A stretch of 64,000 nt of DNA from Microcebus murinus (Eukaryota; Chordata; Mammalia; Primates; Cheirogaleidae), in NCBI RefSeq assembly GCF_040939455.1, contig NC_134108.1, positions 10,507,501 to 10,571,500 of the forward strand. The letters are read 5' to 3'. Made by a program: the position numbers and the translations under genes. Below the pieces are notes generated by a model. It saw nothing but the letters and a program-made list of their open reading frames with translations, made no database searches and had not been told where the DNA came from. This document shows positions 1 to 10,065 of the stretch, one piece after another. Positions within the stretch are counted from its first letter, which is position 1. Every line of letters starts with the position of its first letter.

Positions 1-274
1 AAAAGAAATCTACCACTGTAGTTTTTCTAAAATACTAATTGTTATGTAAAATTTTCCACTTACGAAAAAGAGCATACTAACACTCAGTGTTAGGAGCAGG
101 AAATGGAAACAAATCAGACATGCTTTTGCCTTCAGTGAGTTTTCAGTCTTACAAAAAATATATGGAAGCAACTTCTATGCAGTGCTTGGTAATCTGTAAA
201 ATATTGATTTCCACACCATTAGCTCATCTGAGAGTGATTATTTTAAATCTAAGGCCTTAATTATGTTTCAAAGG

Positions 275-330
275 GATATATATATATATATATACACACA
301 CACATATATATGTATATATATATATATATT
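275..330. repeat. AT/AC microsatellite
   Basis: Compound dinucleotide tract: TA repeats, a short ACAC stretch, then TA repeats again. It forces the low-complexity Tyr/Ile run seen when the minus strand is translated, so open frames across it are not genes. Confidence 0.9.
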
Positions 331-799
331 TTAAGGCTTTGGGCTTACATGCGATGCTGGGAACAGCTAATGCAGTCTCTGTGAATCTCATTTCTATTTG
401 GTGCAGGAACTTATTTCTGTTTGGACGTCCCCGTATGCAGGAAGAGAAGATGGCCACAGACAGAAAGTGGGAGTAGCCTCAAACCTGAGCTGATCTCTCA
501 CCACCTCTAAGCCTATGACTTTGACAATAGGGGTGTACTTCACTATGGAGCTAAACACACATCTGGTCTAGAGATGAGCAAGTCAGCCCAATGCTGATCC
601 ACTAAGGCAATAAATAAGAGACAGCACGCAGCAAATTGCATATAGTGCCCCAAGCTCTGTTCTGGCCTTCCAAGAGTTAAAAGCAAGATGGCTTCCATGC
701 AACTGCTGCCTTCCAAATCTTGTGTAAAATGTCCCTCGTGTATCAGGAAGAGAATTTGAAAGACGTGAAGTTCAGTTTACCTATGTTGATATAATTAAA

Positions 800-885
800 C
801 CACACACACACATATATATGTATATATGTTTATGCATGTACATGTATATTTATGTGTGTGTATGTGTAGTGTATATCAGATATGT
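800..885. repeat. Impure AC/AT/TG simple repeat
   Basis: ACACACACAC followed by ATATATATGT-type steps and then TGTGTGTATGTG. Interrupted, hence old or stabilised microsatellite. Confidence 0.75.
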
Positions 886-934
886 AGTTATATGGTCAGT
901 ACTTTTTGGAGAAACTGTACTATTAAGCAAAATG

Positions 935-1160
935 ACCATTACTGAGCATGTCCTATGTGCTGAGCTCTGTGTTGATTAACTTACATACCTTATATAATTT
1001 TACTCTTAAATAATTCTACAAACATATATTACTGTCACCATTTCATAGATGAGGAGAACGAGGGCAGAGAGCTTAACGGACTTGTCCAAGACCAGATGTG
1101 TGTAGGCCGTAGAGCAGGGTACAAACTCCAGAGCCTGTGTTCTTAGCATGTGCTCCAAAC
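935..1160 (+). repeat. MIR SINE
   Basis: Follows the MIR consensus in order: TGAGCATGTCCTATGTGCTG near 942, the 'CCATTTCATAGATGAGGAGA' core near 1040, the 'CTTGTCCAAG' segment near 1080, and the 'CCAGAGCCTGTGTTCTTA' 3' part. Ancient tRNA-derived SINE shared by all mammals; heavily diverged. Confidence 0.85.
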
Positions 1161-1579
1161 CTACACGGCAATTCAGTGAGATGAGAATAAAAAAAATAAA
1201 ACTAAAAAAATACATAAATAGTAAATTACCAGAACATATTTAAATAACCATTTACAGAATTTTTGAAACATGGCAACGCTAAACAAATTGAAAATCCTCT
1301 GAAATAAATAACCGCTCAAATCATATTTTAAAGATTTTAATCTCATCTGTGTAGTACTCTCTGTAATTTGCACTGAGTATACACATTCCTAAAATATATG
1401 CCAACAACATGCAAATGTTTACTGACTTCAATTTACAGGAAAAAAAAAAGAGGAATCAGAATAGCCATGTGGATGAGAGGCAGGCTGGTGGGTGCGAGGG
1501 GAGAGGATTCGACAGAGGGAGAGAAACACGGGCGAGAGATTGAGAGAGGCAGAGACACAACACAGAGAAGGGGCCCGAA

Positions 1580-1790
1580 GCTGAGGGTGAGATATGCAAA
1601 TGCTCATTGACTCCGTAATGAAAAATCTTCTTATTAAGCTGCCCTTTATCTGGGAACAGTCTTCCTTTTAGGAACATATCCAAGCAGAGATAAAGGCGTC
1701 TTACTATACTCATTAAACTGTGCATGGTTTGATGCAATCAGACTTGTATAATTTGCATATGGAGCAGTTTAATCTAGCTCACCCTGCCTT
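1580..1790. promoter_or_regulatory. Enhancer-like block with octamer and homeodomain sites
   Basis: Seen: an ATGCAAAT octamer near 1595, AATTTGCATATG near 1751-1762, several TTAAT/ATTAA cores (for example TCTTATTAAGCTG near 1628), GATA-type AGATAAAG near 1688, and a TTGCACCTATTG/TTAATCATG run near 1780. The stretch is not a recognisable repeat although it is flanked by purine-rich low-complexity DNA. Known: POU and homeodomain factors bind such sites. Inference: this density resembles vertebrate conserved non-coding elements; conservation itself cannot be seen here. Confidence 0.3.
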
Positions 1791-2704
1791 GCACCTATTG
1801 TTAATCATGCCCAGGCTTCCTCCCTCCTTCCCCCTCCTCCTCCACTAACCCTTTGATTCCAGCAGATAAATGAACAGACATAAGGACATCAACATGTTTG
1901 TGAGTGATCAGCAGCCTTGTACTTCCAGAGTATGCCCTGGTTTGTGGATTACGACAGTCCACATTTTGATGGTGTCCGTCCGTCTGATTTAGAGAAGGCT
2001 GTATATGGACAAATCAAGATGACAGAAAATCTTTATTAATGTACATCACAGGCCTAAGTCTCTGTTCATCTTTGGCCGTAAATAATAGGATAGGTATTCT
2101 CACCTTACTTATTGGATGGGACCTGCTTTCAACAAAATGCCTTTGAGTCAGTATGCAAGGTTTTGACTGCACAATTTTTAGGAATTATAGCATAATTTTA
2201 GATTTTTAGGAATATATGGAAACTTTTGTAACTACTCCTTGGCTGTTAAGTAACATGCAGTTATGAAGATGGCTACAATTTGATATTGGATGTGTTTGTC
2301 TCTAACAAGTATGAGAAAAACTATTCAGTTATATTGCTTCCCATTATTTGTGTTAAGGGGATAGGGTATAGAAATTGGGGAAAGGGAATCAGTGTAAGAT
2401 TTCCTCTACTTCCTCTCGAATTTGACATCATTCCCCAAATCCCGATGCTGTCTTCTAGCCATCCCTCAGCCTTCCCGCCACCCACACCCTCCCAGGGCCA
2501 GAGGCAGAGGAGGAACAGGAGAGAGGATGGTGGGAAATTGTCTCTGGAGTGAATTGCATCCACTCAGAAATGAGGGGGACCAGCTAAACTGTTTACGAAC
2601 AATCCTTAATCACAGCCTCCCAATCAAGGGATAGGACCACATTGCTGCCTGAGAGTGAGGAGCCCACCCTCAAGAAGCATGGGAGGAAGTGTGTGAATAT
2701 AGCC
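1791..2704. other. Unassigned sequence, no gene seen
   Basis: Moderately AT-rich, with a pyrimidine-rich patch near 1820-1850. I see no exon with convincing splice sites and no repeat I can name. Confidence 0.4.
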
Positions 2705-3179
2705 ATGCAGTCATCCGAGGGGATATTTTCTGGAAAGTGCATTCTTAGGAGATTTTGTAATCATGTGAACATCATAGAACCTACTTACACAAACCTAGAT
2801 GGTCCAGCCGACTGCTTCTGGGCTACACACATGTACGGCATGTACTGCACTGAACACTGCAGGCAACTGTAACACAATGGTAACTATTTGTGTATCTAAA
2901 CATAGAAAAGGTACAGTAAAAATACTGCATAGAAGATGAAAAATGGTCACCTCTATAAGTAACTCGCCGTAAGTGGAGCTTGCAAGACTGGAAGTTGTTC
3001 TGGGTGAGTCAGTGATGAGTGAATGTGAAGGCCTAGGACATTACTGTACACTGTGGTAGATTTAACAAATGGGGTACATTTGGACTACCCTATACTTATA
3101 AAAATATTTTTCTTTCTTCAATAATAAATTAACTTTAGCTTATTATAACTTAACTTTTTGACTTTTGTAATAACACTTA

Positions 3180-3212
3180 GCTTAAAATGCAAATAGCTTA
3201 AAATGCAAATTT
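3180..3212. repeat. 16-bp tandem duplication with two octamer motifs
   Basis: AGCTTAAAATGCAAAT occurs twice back to back inside the Tigger-type element, creating ATGCAAAT at 3187-3194 and 3203-3210. The second copy of the element (near 16790) shows only a single AGCTTAAAATACA unit. Confidence 0.8.
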
Positions 3213-3349
3213 TGTACAGCTGTACCAAAATATTTTTTCTGTATATCCTTAATCTAGAAGTCTTTTTCTATTTAAACATTTTTAAATTTAATTTTTATTT
3301 TTAAAACTTTTTTTTAAAACCTAAGACACAGACACACATTAGCCTAGAC

Positions 3350-3535
3350 CTACACAGAGTCAGGGTCGTCAATATCACTGTCTTCCATCTCCACCTGTCG
3401 TCCCACTGGAAGGTCTTCAAAGGCAATAATATGCACAGAGCCATCATCTCCTACCTTAATAATGCCTTCTTCTGGAATGCCTCCTGACAGACCTGCCTGA
3501 GGCTGTTTTACAGTTACTTTTATTTTTTTCATCAC
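3350..3535 (-). pseudogene. Transposase C-terminal tail within Tigger-type element, copy 1
   Basis: A 61-codon open stretch encodes a lysine-rich start (MMKKIKVTVKQPQ), a Gly/Pro-rich middle (AGLSGGIPEEG), then an acidic tail (VEMEDSDIDDPDSV). The same peptide pattern, diverged, can be read from the second copy at about 16930-17105 (QPQAG.SGGIP ... VGVEDSDIDEPD). Acidic D/E-rich C-termini are usual in pogo/Tigger/Jerky-family transposases, so I infer this is the last part of such a protein. There is no DDE catalytic domain or helix-turn-helix domain nearby, so no active enzyme is encoded. The Met start is probably only the first in-frame ATG in a truncated frame. Confidence 0.6.
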
Positions 3536-3898
3536 TAGAAAGAATACACTTTAAAATAATAAAAATAATCAATAAAAAGTATAGTATAGTAAACACACAT
3601 ATTAACAATATATCAGTAACGGTAATGTAGTAACATATTTATTATCACTATCAAGTATTCTGCACTGTGCATGTGTTCGGTGCTGTATGTGCTAGACTGT
3701 ATGACTGGCAGTGCAGTGGGTTTGAGGCATGGGCATCACCACAGCCCTCTGAGTGATGTGCTGCCCTACGGTGTGACAGTGGCTTTAACTGCACTGGATG
3801 ATGGGAATTTCTCAGCTCCATCATACTCTCATGTGACCATCATTGTGTACGTGGTCTGTCGTTGACTGATACATCTTTATGCAATGCATGACTGTGTC

Positions 3899-4455
3899 TC
3901 AGGGGCACGACTGAAACACAAGTGTCAGGTAAATAACACTTAAAGTTTAAAGGGTTTATCCGATCTGTACAGGACTCAACTTTGCTCCGAGTCTCCCCAG
4001 TCTGAGTAGGTCGGGTTGGATATCGGGTCAACACATACTCGAATGGCAGGTGAGGCAAGGAAGTAGAGGTGAGCGTGGGCGAGCATAAATCCCCTCCTGC
4101 CGTCTGGACAGCCCTCCGGAGGGCAAGCCACCCTCCTACACTTTGAAAAAGTGATAAAAGAACAAGTAAAAAGCCGTTCCAGGGTCTGGGAGATAAAATA
4201 GTACGCTTGGAAGAAGTCCCTGGCGTTAGGATGGAGCAGAGCAAAGAGTTCTTCCCAAGGGAGATGACGGTGATTAACTTTTTCTTAGAAATTGACTGAG
4301 TGTGCAACTCTTTCTCTAGAGTGTTCACTGATTCACCAGCATTTGCTTCCTTCCGTCCCCTCTGTGTCTTCAGGATGTAGACTTAAATACAGAATGGGAA
4401 ACACCGGAAGTCTGAAGTCAAATATGCTTGGGTGTCCACATCGTGTTCTACATGT
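3899..4455. other. Unassigned sequence, no gene seen
   Basis: A 162-codon open frame on the minus strand (3840-4328) begins inside the transposon end and has no recognisable domain. I regard it as chance. No repeat family recognised. Confidence 0.4.
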
Positions 4456-4459
4456 CCAG

Positions 4460-4676
4460 CCAAATAATACGGCAGCAACGATAACAATAGCAGTAGCAGT
4501 GGACATTTGTGGAGTGTGCACCAGGAACCAAGCTAAGAGCTTTCCATGAATTACCTCAATCAGCTTCCCCAAACACTTAGGCTGTTATTATTATTATGCC
4601 TGTTTTTACATTTGATGTAACAGGCTTGGGAAGGTACCTTAGGTACCTTACTCAAGATCACTCAGAAATTTGTGGG
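4460..4676 (+). repeat. MIR SINE
   Basis: MIR order is preserved: GAGTGTGCACCAGGAACC, then GCTGTTATTATTATTATGCC, TGTAACAGGCTTGGGAAGG and a CTCAAGATCACTCAG block near 4650. Diverged. Confidence 0.75.
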
Positions 4677-4688
4677 TTTTGGCTTTTG

Positions 4689-5010
4689 TTTTTTCTTTCT
4701 TCCTTTCTTCCTCCCTCCCTCCCTTCCTTCCTCTCTCTCTCTCTCTTTCTTTCTTTCCTTCTTTCTTTGTTTTTCTTTTTCTCTTTCTTCCTTCTTTCTT
4801 TCTCTCTCCTTCCTTCCTTCCTCCCTCCTCCCCCTCCCTCCCTCCCTCCCTCCCTCCCTCCCTCCCTCCCTCCCTCCCTCCCTCCCTCCCTCCCTCCCTC
4901 CCTTCCTTCCTTCCTTCCTTCCTTCCTTCCTTCCTTCCTTCCTTCCTTCCTTCCTTCCTTCCTTCCTTCCTTCCCTCCTTCCTTCCTTTTCTTTCTTTTT
5001 CTTCTTTTTT
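4689..5010. repeat. 322-bp homopyrimidine (CTTT/CCCT/CCTT)n tract
   Basis: Only C and T on the plus strand except a single G at 4769. Sub-blocks run from mixed CTTT/CT, to (CCCT)n about 4828-4902, to (CCTT)n about 4902-4990. It directly abuts the 5' poly(T) side of a reverse-oriented Alu arm, the usual birthplace of such microsatellites (an expanded A tail). All six long frames through it are low-complexity artefacts (Leu-Pro-Ser, or Lys-Glu-Gly-Arg). Confidence 0.95.
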
Positions 5011-5157
5011 AGATGAGGCCTTGCTCTGTCACCCAGGCTGGGTGCAGTGGCACCATCATAGCTCACTGCAGCCTCAAACTCTGAGACTCAAGTTATCCTC
5101 CTGCCTCAGCCTCCTGAGCTGCTGGGATTACAGATGTGCCACCATGCCTGGTGGTGT
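5011..5157 (-). mobile_element. Alu right arm / FRAM-like monomer
   Basis: Reverse orientation: 'TTGCTCTGTCACCCAGGCTG', 'AGCTCACTGCAGCCTCAAAC', 'CTGGGATTACAGATGTGCC' and then CATGCCTGG. The CACTGCAGCC segment is the 31-bp insert characteristic of the right Alu arm. Only about 147 bp is present, so it is a monomer or a 5'-truncated AluJ-age copy. Confidence 0.85.
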
Positions 5158-5740
5158 GGGCTTCTAATATCCATCTCTGTGCCTTTGCTGCCTGTTAGTC
5201 CCTGACTTCCAGCTGGATAAATGAATGGATCAATGAGTTTGCAGGAGAGCAGCTTGTAGTGCCTCCTATTCTGCCTGTCTCTCGATGCCACGTATGACTA
5301 CAGAAGCAGAGCCTTTGTTTACATGAATCTGGTACCCCTGGGGCAGACATGCACTCTGAGTTCATCCTGTCAGTGTTGTCTCCCCAGAATTTGAGTCCTG
5401 GTCACGCAATGCAAAGCACGATGGGAGGAGAGATTCATCACAGCAGCGGTACAACCTTGTCTATAGTCCAAGGTGTCCAGTGGCTGGGGTTCCCTTGGTT
5501 CCTGCCTGCTTTCCAAGTCCAGCCTTTGTGGCTTTCACTGATTCCAGGCACCCCAGATAACCTCTTTTAAAAGTCCTCCTTTTCAACATAGCCAGAGAAC
5601 AACTGATACCTTGATCCTTAAGTTCAGGGCATGAGTTCACCCTCCCACAGATAAAAGGTCTACATTCTTAGGTCATGATTTGGTGATATCATTTATTCCT
5701 TTCCTTGCTGTTCCTATATAAACCCTGTCTATCTATTTGT
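5158..5740. other. Unassigned sequence, no gene seen
   Basis: No named repeat or exon. A CTATATAAACCC string near 5713 resembles a TATA box, but nothing downstream supports transcription. Confidence 0.35.
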
Positions 5741-5990
5741 CAAGTTCCAGCTCAGATCCTCTCACTCTGCCTTGGCTAACACACTCGTCTGCGAGGACTT
5801 TGTGTTGCTGTAATCTATTGTACCCCACGTGGAGCTGAACTGTCGAGCGCCAACACTCTGCTTGTGCTCTGCAGTGCAGAGAGCTCTCCTGGAAGTGCAT
5901 GTTCATTGAGTCAGTTATTTATTCAACAGTATTTACTATGTGACAGAACTTCAGTAGGTGCTGGTGACAAAATGGGAAATATACACTTTA
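5740..5990. repeat. Possible L2 fragments
   Basis: 'TTCCAGCTCAGATCCTCTCA' near 5745 resembles the L2 3' region on the plus strand. 'TTATTTATTCAACAGTATTT' with a following 'CTATGTGACAGAACTTCAGT' near 5920 resembles the L2 3' terminus in reverse. Both are short and diverged. Confidence 0.35.
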
Positions 5991-7600
5991 AACATGTGAT
6001 GTCTGTTTCCAAAGAGGAAGTAAGGGCACTGCAGGAAAGCGTGGTAGGAAATTCAACCTCCTCTGGGGCCATAGAGGGTCCCATGAAGGATGGGAAATCT
6101 CTAAAATGTAGCAGAGAAGTGTGTGCATATTTGAATTTTCCTGAAACAGGTCTCAGCAACTGTCATCAGATTCTCTAAGAGCTCCATGACCCCCCAAAAT
6201 GTTAAGAAGCCAAACTCCAAGTGTTTGTGCTTCTCTGTCTTTACAATTAGTGAAATCTCTTTGAGTTGGAGAACTGAGTCTTACAATCCTCTTCCATTGC
6301 CCAGATGACCTACTCCTACTGCGACGCACATAGTAGGTTGTCAAAGCATTCTTATCCGTTACTGAGGAACCCTGAGAAATGAAAACTTTGCTTCAAAATG
6401 TAGGTCAAATTTCCCCTTCTCGTCATAGTTTTTTCTAAAACTCAAATTTAATCATCACATGTGTCGTTCAAAATCATACTCTTTAGAATTGCACTGCCTG
6501 AGAGAAATTGCCTGGTGGTGAGAAATTAGGATCCCTTTTAACTTTTTGGTCATAAGTTTAGTCTGACAGCGGCACTGCCAGTGACAGCTGACCCTGCATT
6601 TAGACGCCAGGCCGCCACCCCATGCCTTCTGTGACCCTCCCGCGATGAGTAGCAGGCACAAGTGTTTTAATTCCAGCCTTGCCTCGGTAGGTAACCATCC
6701 CTGCTTCTCCTGCCGCGAGCGAGCCGGCGAGAATGCGAAACACCTTTGCTCATTCATGGTGATTGCTCTCAGGCCTCTGGGAGATCTGATTGAAAAACTG
6801 AGTCCCTTCTGGCCAGACTGGGAATCTGGAAATTAACTTTTTATAGTTTCGAGAAGCCTTGGAATGAAAGAAGATGTTAGGAGAACAAGTGGCAACCAGG
6901 TCAGAATCAATATTTATTGGCTTATTAGCGGAAGGGGGGATGTTGGGAACAAGTGTCTCTCTACTCGTGCGGGCTGGCGAATAGAAGTCGCTGTATGCCA
7001 ACTGCGCTGCCCCATGGATCCCCACTGTTAGGGTCGAATATGCTCATTCTTCTTATATTTACAGTATTTGAAATTTCTCATTTAGCATTCCACCTGGCGT
7101 GCACATCAGCCATTCAGGTGTTAATATGGGAATGATTGCACCAGAAATGACTTCTTAGTTTTTGTTTCTTTTCTCTCTCTAAACTCTTCCCTTCCCCAGC
7201 ATGCTGCCTTCCCTCCCTTCAGCATTTATCTCTTGGGGGGGGGCATGCTGGTGGGATGTTCATCATCAAAGACAGCCCTTCTCCATGTCACAGAAGTGAC
7301 GGATGGTCTCTTGAATCGCTCTCTCCCTCTATTAAGGCACCTGGAGACCGAGTTTCTAATGAGCCTGGTTTTCTAGGAAGTGTGAGGGGTGTGTGTGTGT
7401 GGGGTTCTCCCAACCTGTCTCTCTCCTTCAACTTTCCTTTCAGCACCAGTGAAAATCCCTCTCATTACTGCTGATGCTACAGATTTCTCCCTAAGATGTT
7501 GTCCTTTGGATCAAAGTGTCCTCTTGGGGAGAGAAGGGTGATGAACTGAACCTCGTAAGAGCCTTGGCACACCTGGTTACTTCATGCAATTCGAACATTC
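5991..7600. other. Unique sequence, no gene seen
   Basis: Mixed composition with a few CpGs (6600-6740) but not a CpG island. A G9-10 run lies near 7236. No repeat family, convincing exon or RNA gene recognised. Confidence 0.4.
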
Positions 7601-7604
7601 AACA

Positions 7605-7815
7605 TGGCTTTTACTGAGCAGCTAGTCTGTGCCTGCCGCTGTGCTACATGCTTTGTACTAATCAAAGCGCATCATTTTCTCAGGTTACCTCATCACATCA
7701 ATTTCATAATTGGCTCAAAAACTTTTCTGAGAATGACTTAGGGTGACAAGCGACATGATCAGAATTTGATGCCAGTCTAACGTGGCTTCAAATGTAAGGC
7801 CTTTCCACTAGACAA
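7605..7815 (+). repeat. MIR SINE
   Basis: 'TTTTACTGAGCAGCTAGTCT', 'TGCCGCTGTGCTACATGCTT', 'AGAATGACTTAGGGTGACAA' and 'CCTTTCCACTAGA' fall in MIR order with typical spacing. Confidence 0.75.
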
Positions 7816-7964
7816 AATGTAATAAAACCACAAACACTATACATAAGGTACTTAGATTAAAAAAAAATGAGTCCCTTCAAGCATCTACTGCCCTCAATTT
7901 ATATTAGGGAATATCATTAAAAACTATAACACCTGAATATTATTGGGAATTGAAGGGATTCAGT

Positions 7965-9400
7965 CATTCAATAATATTGAGTGCCTATTGTGTGCCAGGA
8001 ACTTTCCTAGTTGCTGGGAATAGAGCAGTCAACAGAACAGAGACTTGAAGTATCTGCAAAGCTTACATTTTGTTATATATATGTGGTATATTAGAAGTTT
8101 ACTATTGCTATGGGAAAGATAATCAGGGAAGAGCAATAGAACAAAGGGGTGGATTGTAATTATAAATCATTTGTAGGAGGCCAGGTAGCCTTTACTGAGA
8201 AGGTGATGGTTGAGCAGATATGCAGGAGCAAGCCCTGAACAGATAGCTTCAGGAAAGCAAAGACTGACACAGGCCTGCAGGCAGCAGTGTGCTAGGCGTG
8301 GTCAGCAGGGCTGGCAGTGGAGCTGGGCGAGGAATGGGGAGGGGATACTAGAAGATGAGATCAGTGAATTCATGATGAAGGGGGAGATTACTTAGTTGCT
8401 GGCAGGCCACAGAGAGGGTTTTGGTTTCTAATCTGAGAGAGACAAGAACTCATTACAGGATTTTAAGCAGAGGAATGACCTCACTTGAGTTCCTTATGGT
8501 AGGATCACACTGATTGCTGTATTTGTCTGTAGTCTGCAGAAAGCAAAGATAGAGGCAGAAAAACCTGTCAGAAGGGGACTGTGGTCACTCAGTTGAGACA
8601 TAATATAAACTCAGATCAGGGTGGTTGTGGTGGAGGGGGTGAGAAGTAATTTTATTATTCGTACATCTGGAAGAGAAAGCCAGTGGGATTTGTTGACCGA
8701 CTGTGCGTGTGGGGTGACAGAGAGTGAAGCGTCAAGGCTAACTCCATGATTTTTGTCTAAATATTTGAAAGGATGAAGTAGCCCTCACTGAGATGGTGCA
8801 GATTTAAGCAGGGACATCAGGGATTTCCCTTTGAATATGCTAAATCTGTGATTCTGCTAGATTTCCAAATATTAATAGGCAACTGAATATTTGGGTCTGG
8901 AGTTAAGGGGAGATATTTGAGCTGGTGATAAAAGGTTGGAGGTCATTAGTGTATGTATATGGCATTTAAAATAAAGGTGTAGGTAAGAAGAAATTCAAGG
9001 AATGAGCCTTGGGGCACAACAAAAATAAAAGGTCGAAGAGATGGTTGGAGAGATGTGGGAGAGAAAGCAAAGGACAGTGGGCAGGAAAATGGAAAGGGAT
9101 TGGTCTTAGCTCAGAGCACTGCGTTTCTCCATGGTATGAGGAAAGGAAGCAGAGTCCGTGGGCACTGCTGCTGCTGCTGCTGCTGCTGCTGCGTGGCAAC
9201 ATATGGCAGTGAGAACTTATTGAAGCTGCTACCCAACTATCAGCTTCTGTTTTTCCACCGGTGTAGGAAAGAAAGTTATCACATGAGAGTGAAGCTGAGG
9301 GAGGAAGTGATAGAGCCTTGGGGAGATAAGAAATAATTGTCCAGAGAAGAAGGGTATCAATAAAATAGAGACATCTAGAATGATTCTCAGGCAGCAGTCA
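7965..9400 (-). mobile_element. L2 LINE remnant, reverse transcriptase 3' part
   Basis: Left end is the reversed L2 3' terminus (CATTCAATAATATTGAGTGC, then TGCCAGGAACTTTCCTAGTT). It continues with the reversed L2 coding/3' region: 'CTTTACTGAGAAGGTGATGG', 'TTAAGCAGAGGAATGACCTC', 'CTGATTGCTGTATTTGTCTG', and 'GGAGGTCATTAGTGTATGTA', which covers the eroded YADD region of the CR1-clade reverse transcriptase. Around 1.4 kb, all frames broken. It contains the (CTG)9 at 9165. One of the longer L2 relics in the window. Confidence 0.75.
9165..9191. repeat. (CTG)9 trinucleotide repeat
   Basis: Nine perfect CTG units with no interruption, located in decayed L2 sequence. It yields poly-Leu and poly-Cys on the plus strand and poly-Ser on the minus strand in short frames that are not genes. 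Confidence 0.9.
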
Positions 9401-9612
9401 GGGCCTCCTGAACACCAGTGATCATGAATTTTAAGTGAAAAATAGCAGGTGAGAGATTAAGGCAAGAAAACATGATAGGGCAATTCCACTCTGCCCCAAA
9501 CACGTTCCAAACACTAAAGGCCCTGGAAGCCTGGAAGAGGGCTGATGCGGGGAAGAGGTTGGTGGACCAAAGTCAAGATTTGCTCATCTCGACATCATCT
9601 CCAGAGATGGTG

Positions 9613-9614
<2 letters not shown>

Positions 9615-9649
<35 letters not shown>
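9615..9649. repeat. (AC)17 microsatellite
   Basis: Pure AC dinucleotide run ended by GACACACCC. Likely polymorphic. Confidence 0.95.
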
Positions 9650-9654
<5 letters not shown>

Positions 9655-9869
9655 ACCCTTGTATAAACTTTCATTGTCAAGAGTCTTCATTTTTTCTTCA
9701 CCACTATCACCTAGTCAAGTTGAGTCGTTGTAGGCATAACTCAGGCAGCACTCTGATCACCTGGTCACCTTTAGCTTCATATCTGGAAAAGATTCTAAAA
9801 ATTTTTGTAGGCTTTAGTGATCAACCACAATTTTTGTAACTTCCTGAGTCAGTATCATGGAATGTTAAT

Positions 9870-10065
9870 GGTGTTAGAGAACGTTAAAACCGGAAGGCCC
9901 TTAGCAAAGGTCTGGCCTCATCTTGCCAATAAGCCAACAGAAGCCCAGAGAGGAAAAGTGATTTACATAAAGCAACTACTTTGGAATAGAAAGGGAACTG
10001 GTACCCAGATGTTTGTCTCCTGCCCACGGCTCCTGCTGGCACGTGTCTCAGCTGGTTTCTTGGAC
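9870..10065 (+). repeat. Probable MIR-type fragment
   Basis: 'AAGCCCAGAGAGGAAAAGTG' followed by ATTTACATAAAGCAAC and 'GGTACCCAGATGTTTGTCTC' follows the 3' half of MIR or a related SINE core; the 5' half is not clear. Confidence 0.45.

Larger units (their letters stand above)
1..934. other. Unassigned sequence, no gene seen
   Basis: Apart from the AT/AC microsatellite and a second AC/AT/TG-rich patch near 800-885, I recognise no repeat family, exon or RNA gene here. Open frames are short and lack codon structure. Confidence 0.5.
2705..3898 (-). mobile_element. Tigger/pogo-type DNA transposon remnant, copy 1
   Basis: About 1.2 kb. Left part starts near CATGCAGTCAT; right end reads GCAATGCATGACTGTGTC, so both ends carry CAGTCAT-type terminal inverted sequence. 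The interior ('TACAGCTGTACCAAAATATT', 'CATTAGCCTAGACCTACACA') matches what I recall of a primate Tigger-class element (probably the Tigger4/Zombi group; the family name is from memory and uncertain). A second copy lies at 16283-17435 in the same orientation. On the minus strand it retains the acidic C-terminal tail of a transposase-like protein (separate entry). Most of the transposase, including the catalytic region, is absent, so it is a non-autonomous fossil. Confidence 0.75.

Noticed and set aside
3840..4328. 162-codon minus-strand frame
   Set aside because: Begins at the transposon terminus and continues into unique DNA without recognisable features.
4596..5167. Several long open frames (114-165 codons) on both strands rich in Leu/Pro/Ser or Lys/Glu/Gly/Arg
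   Set aside because: They are translations of the homopyrimidine microsatellite and the attached Alu arm; no stop codons can form in a C/T-only tract.
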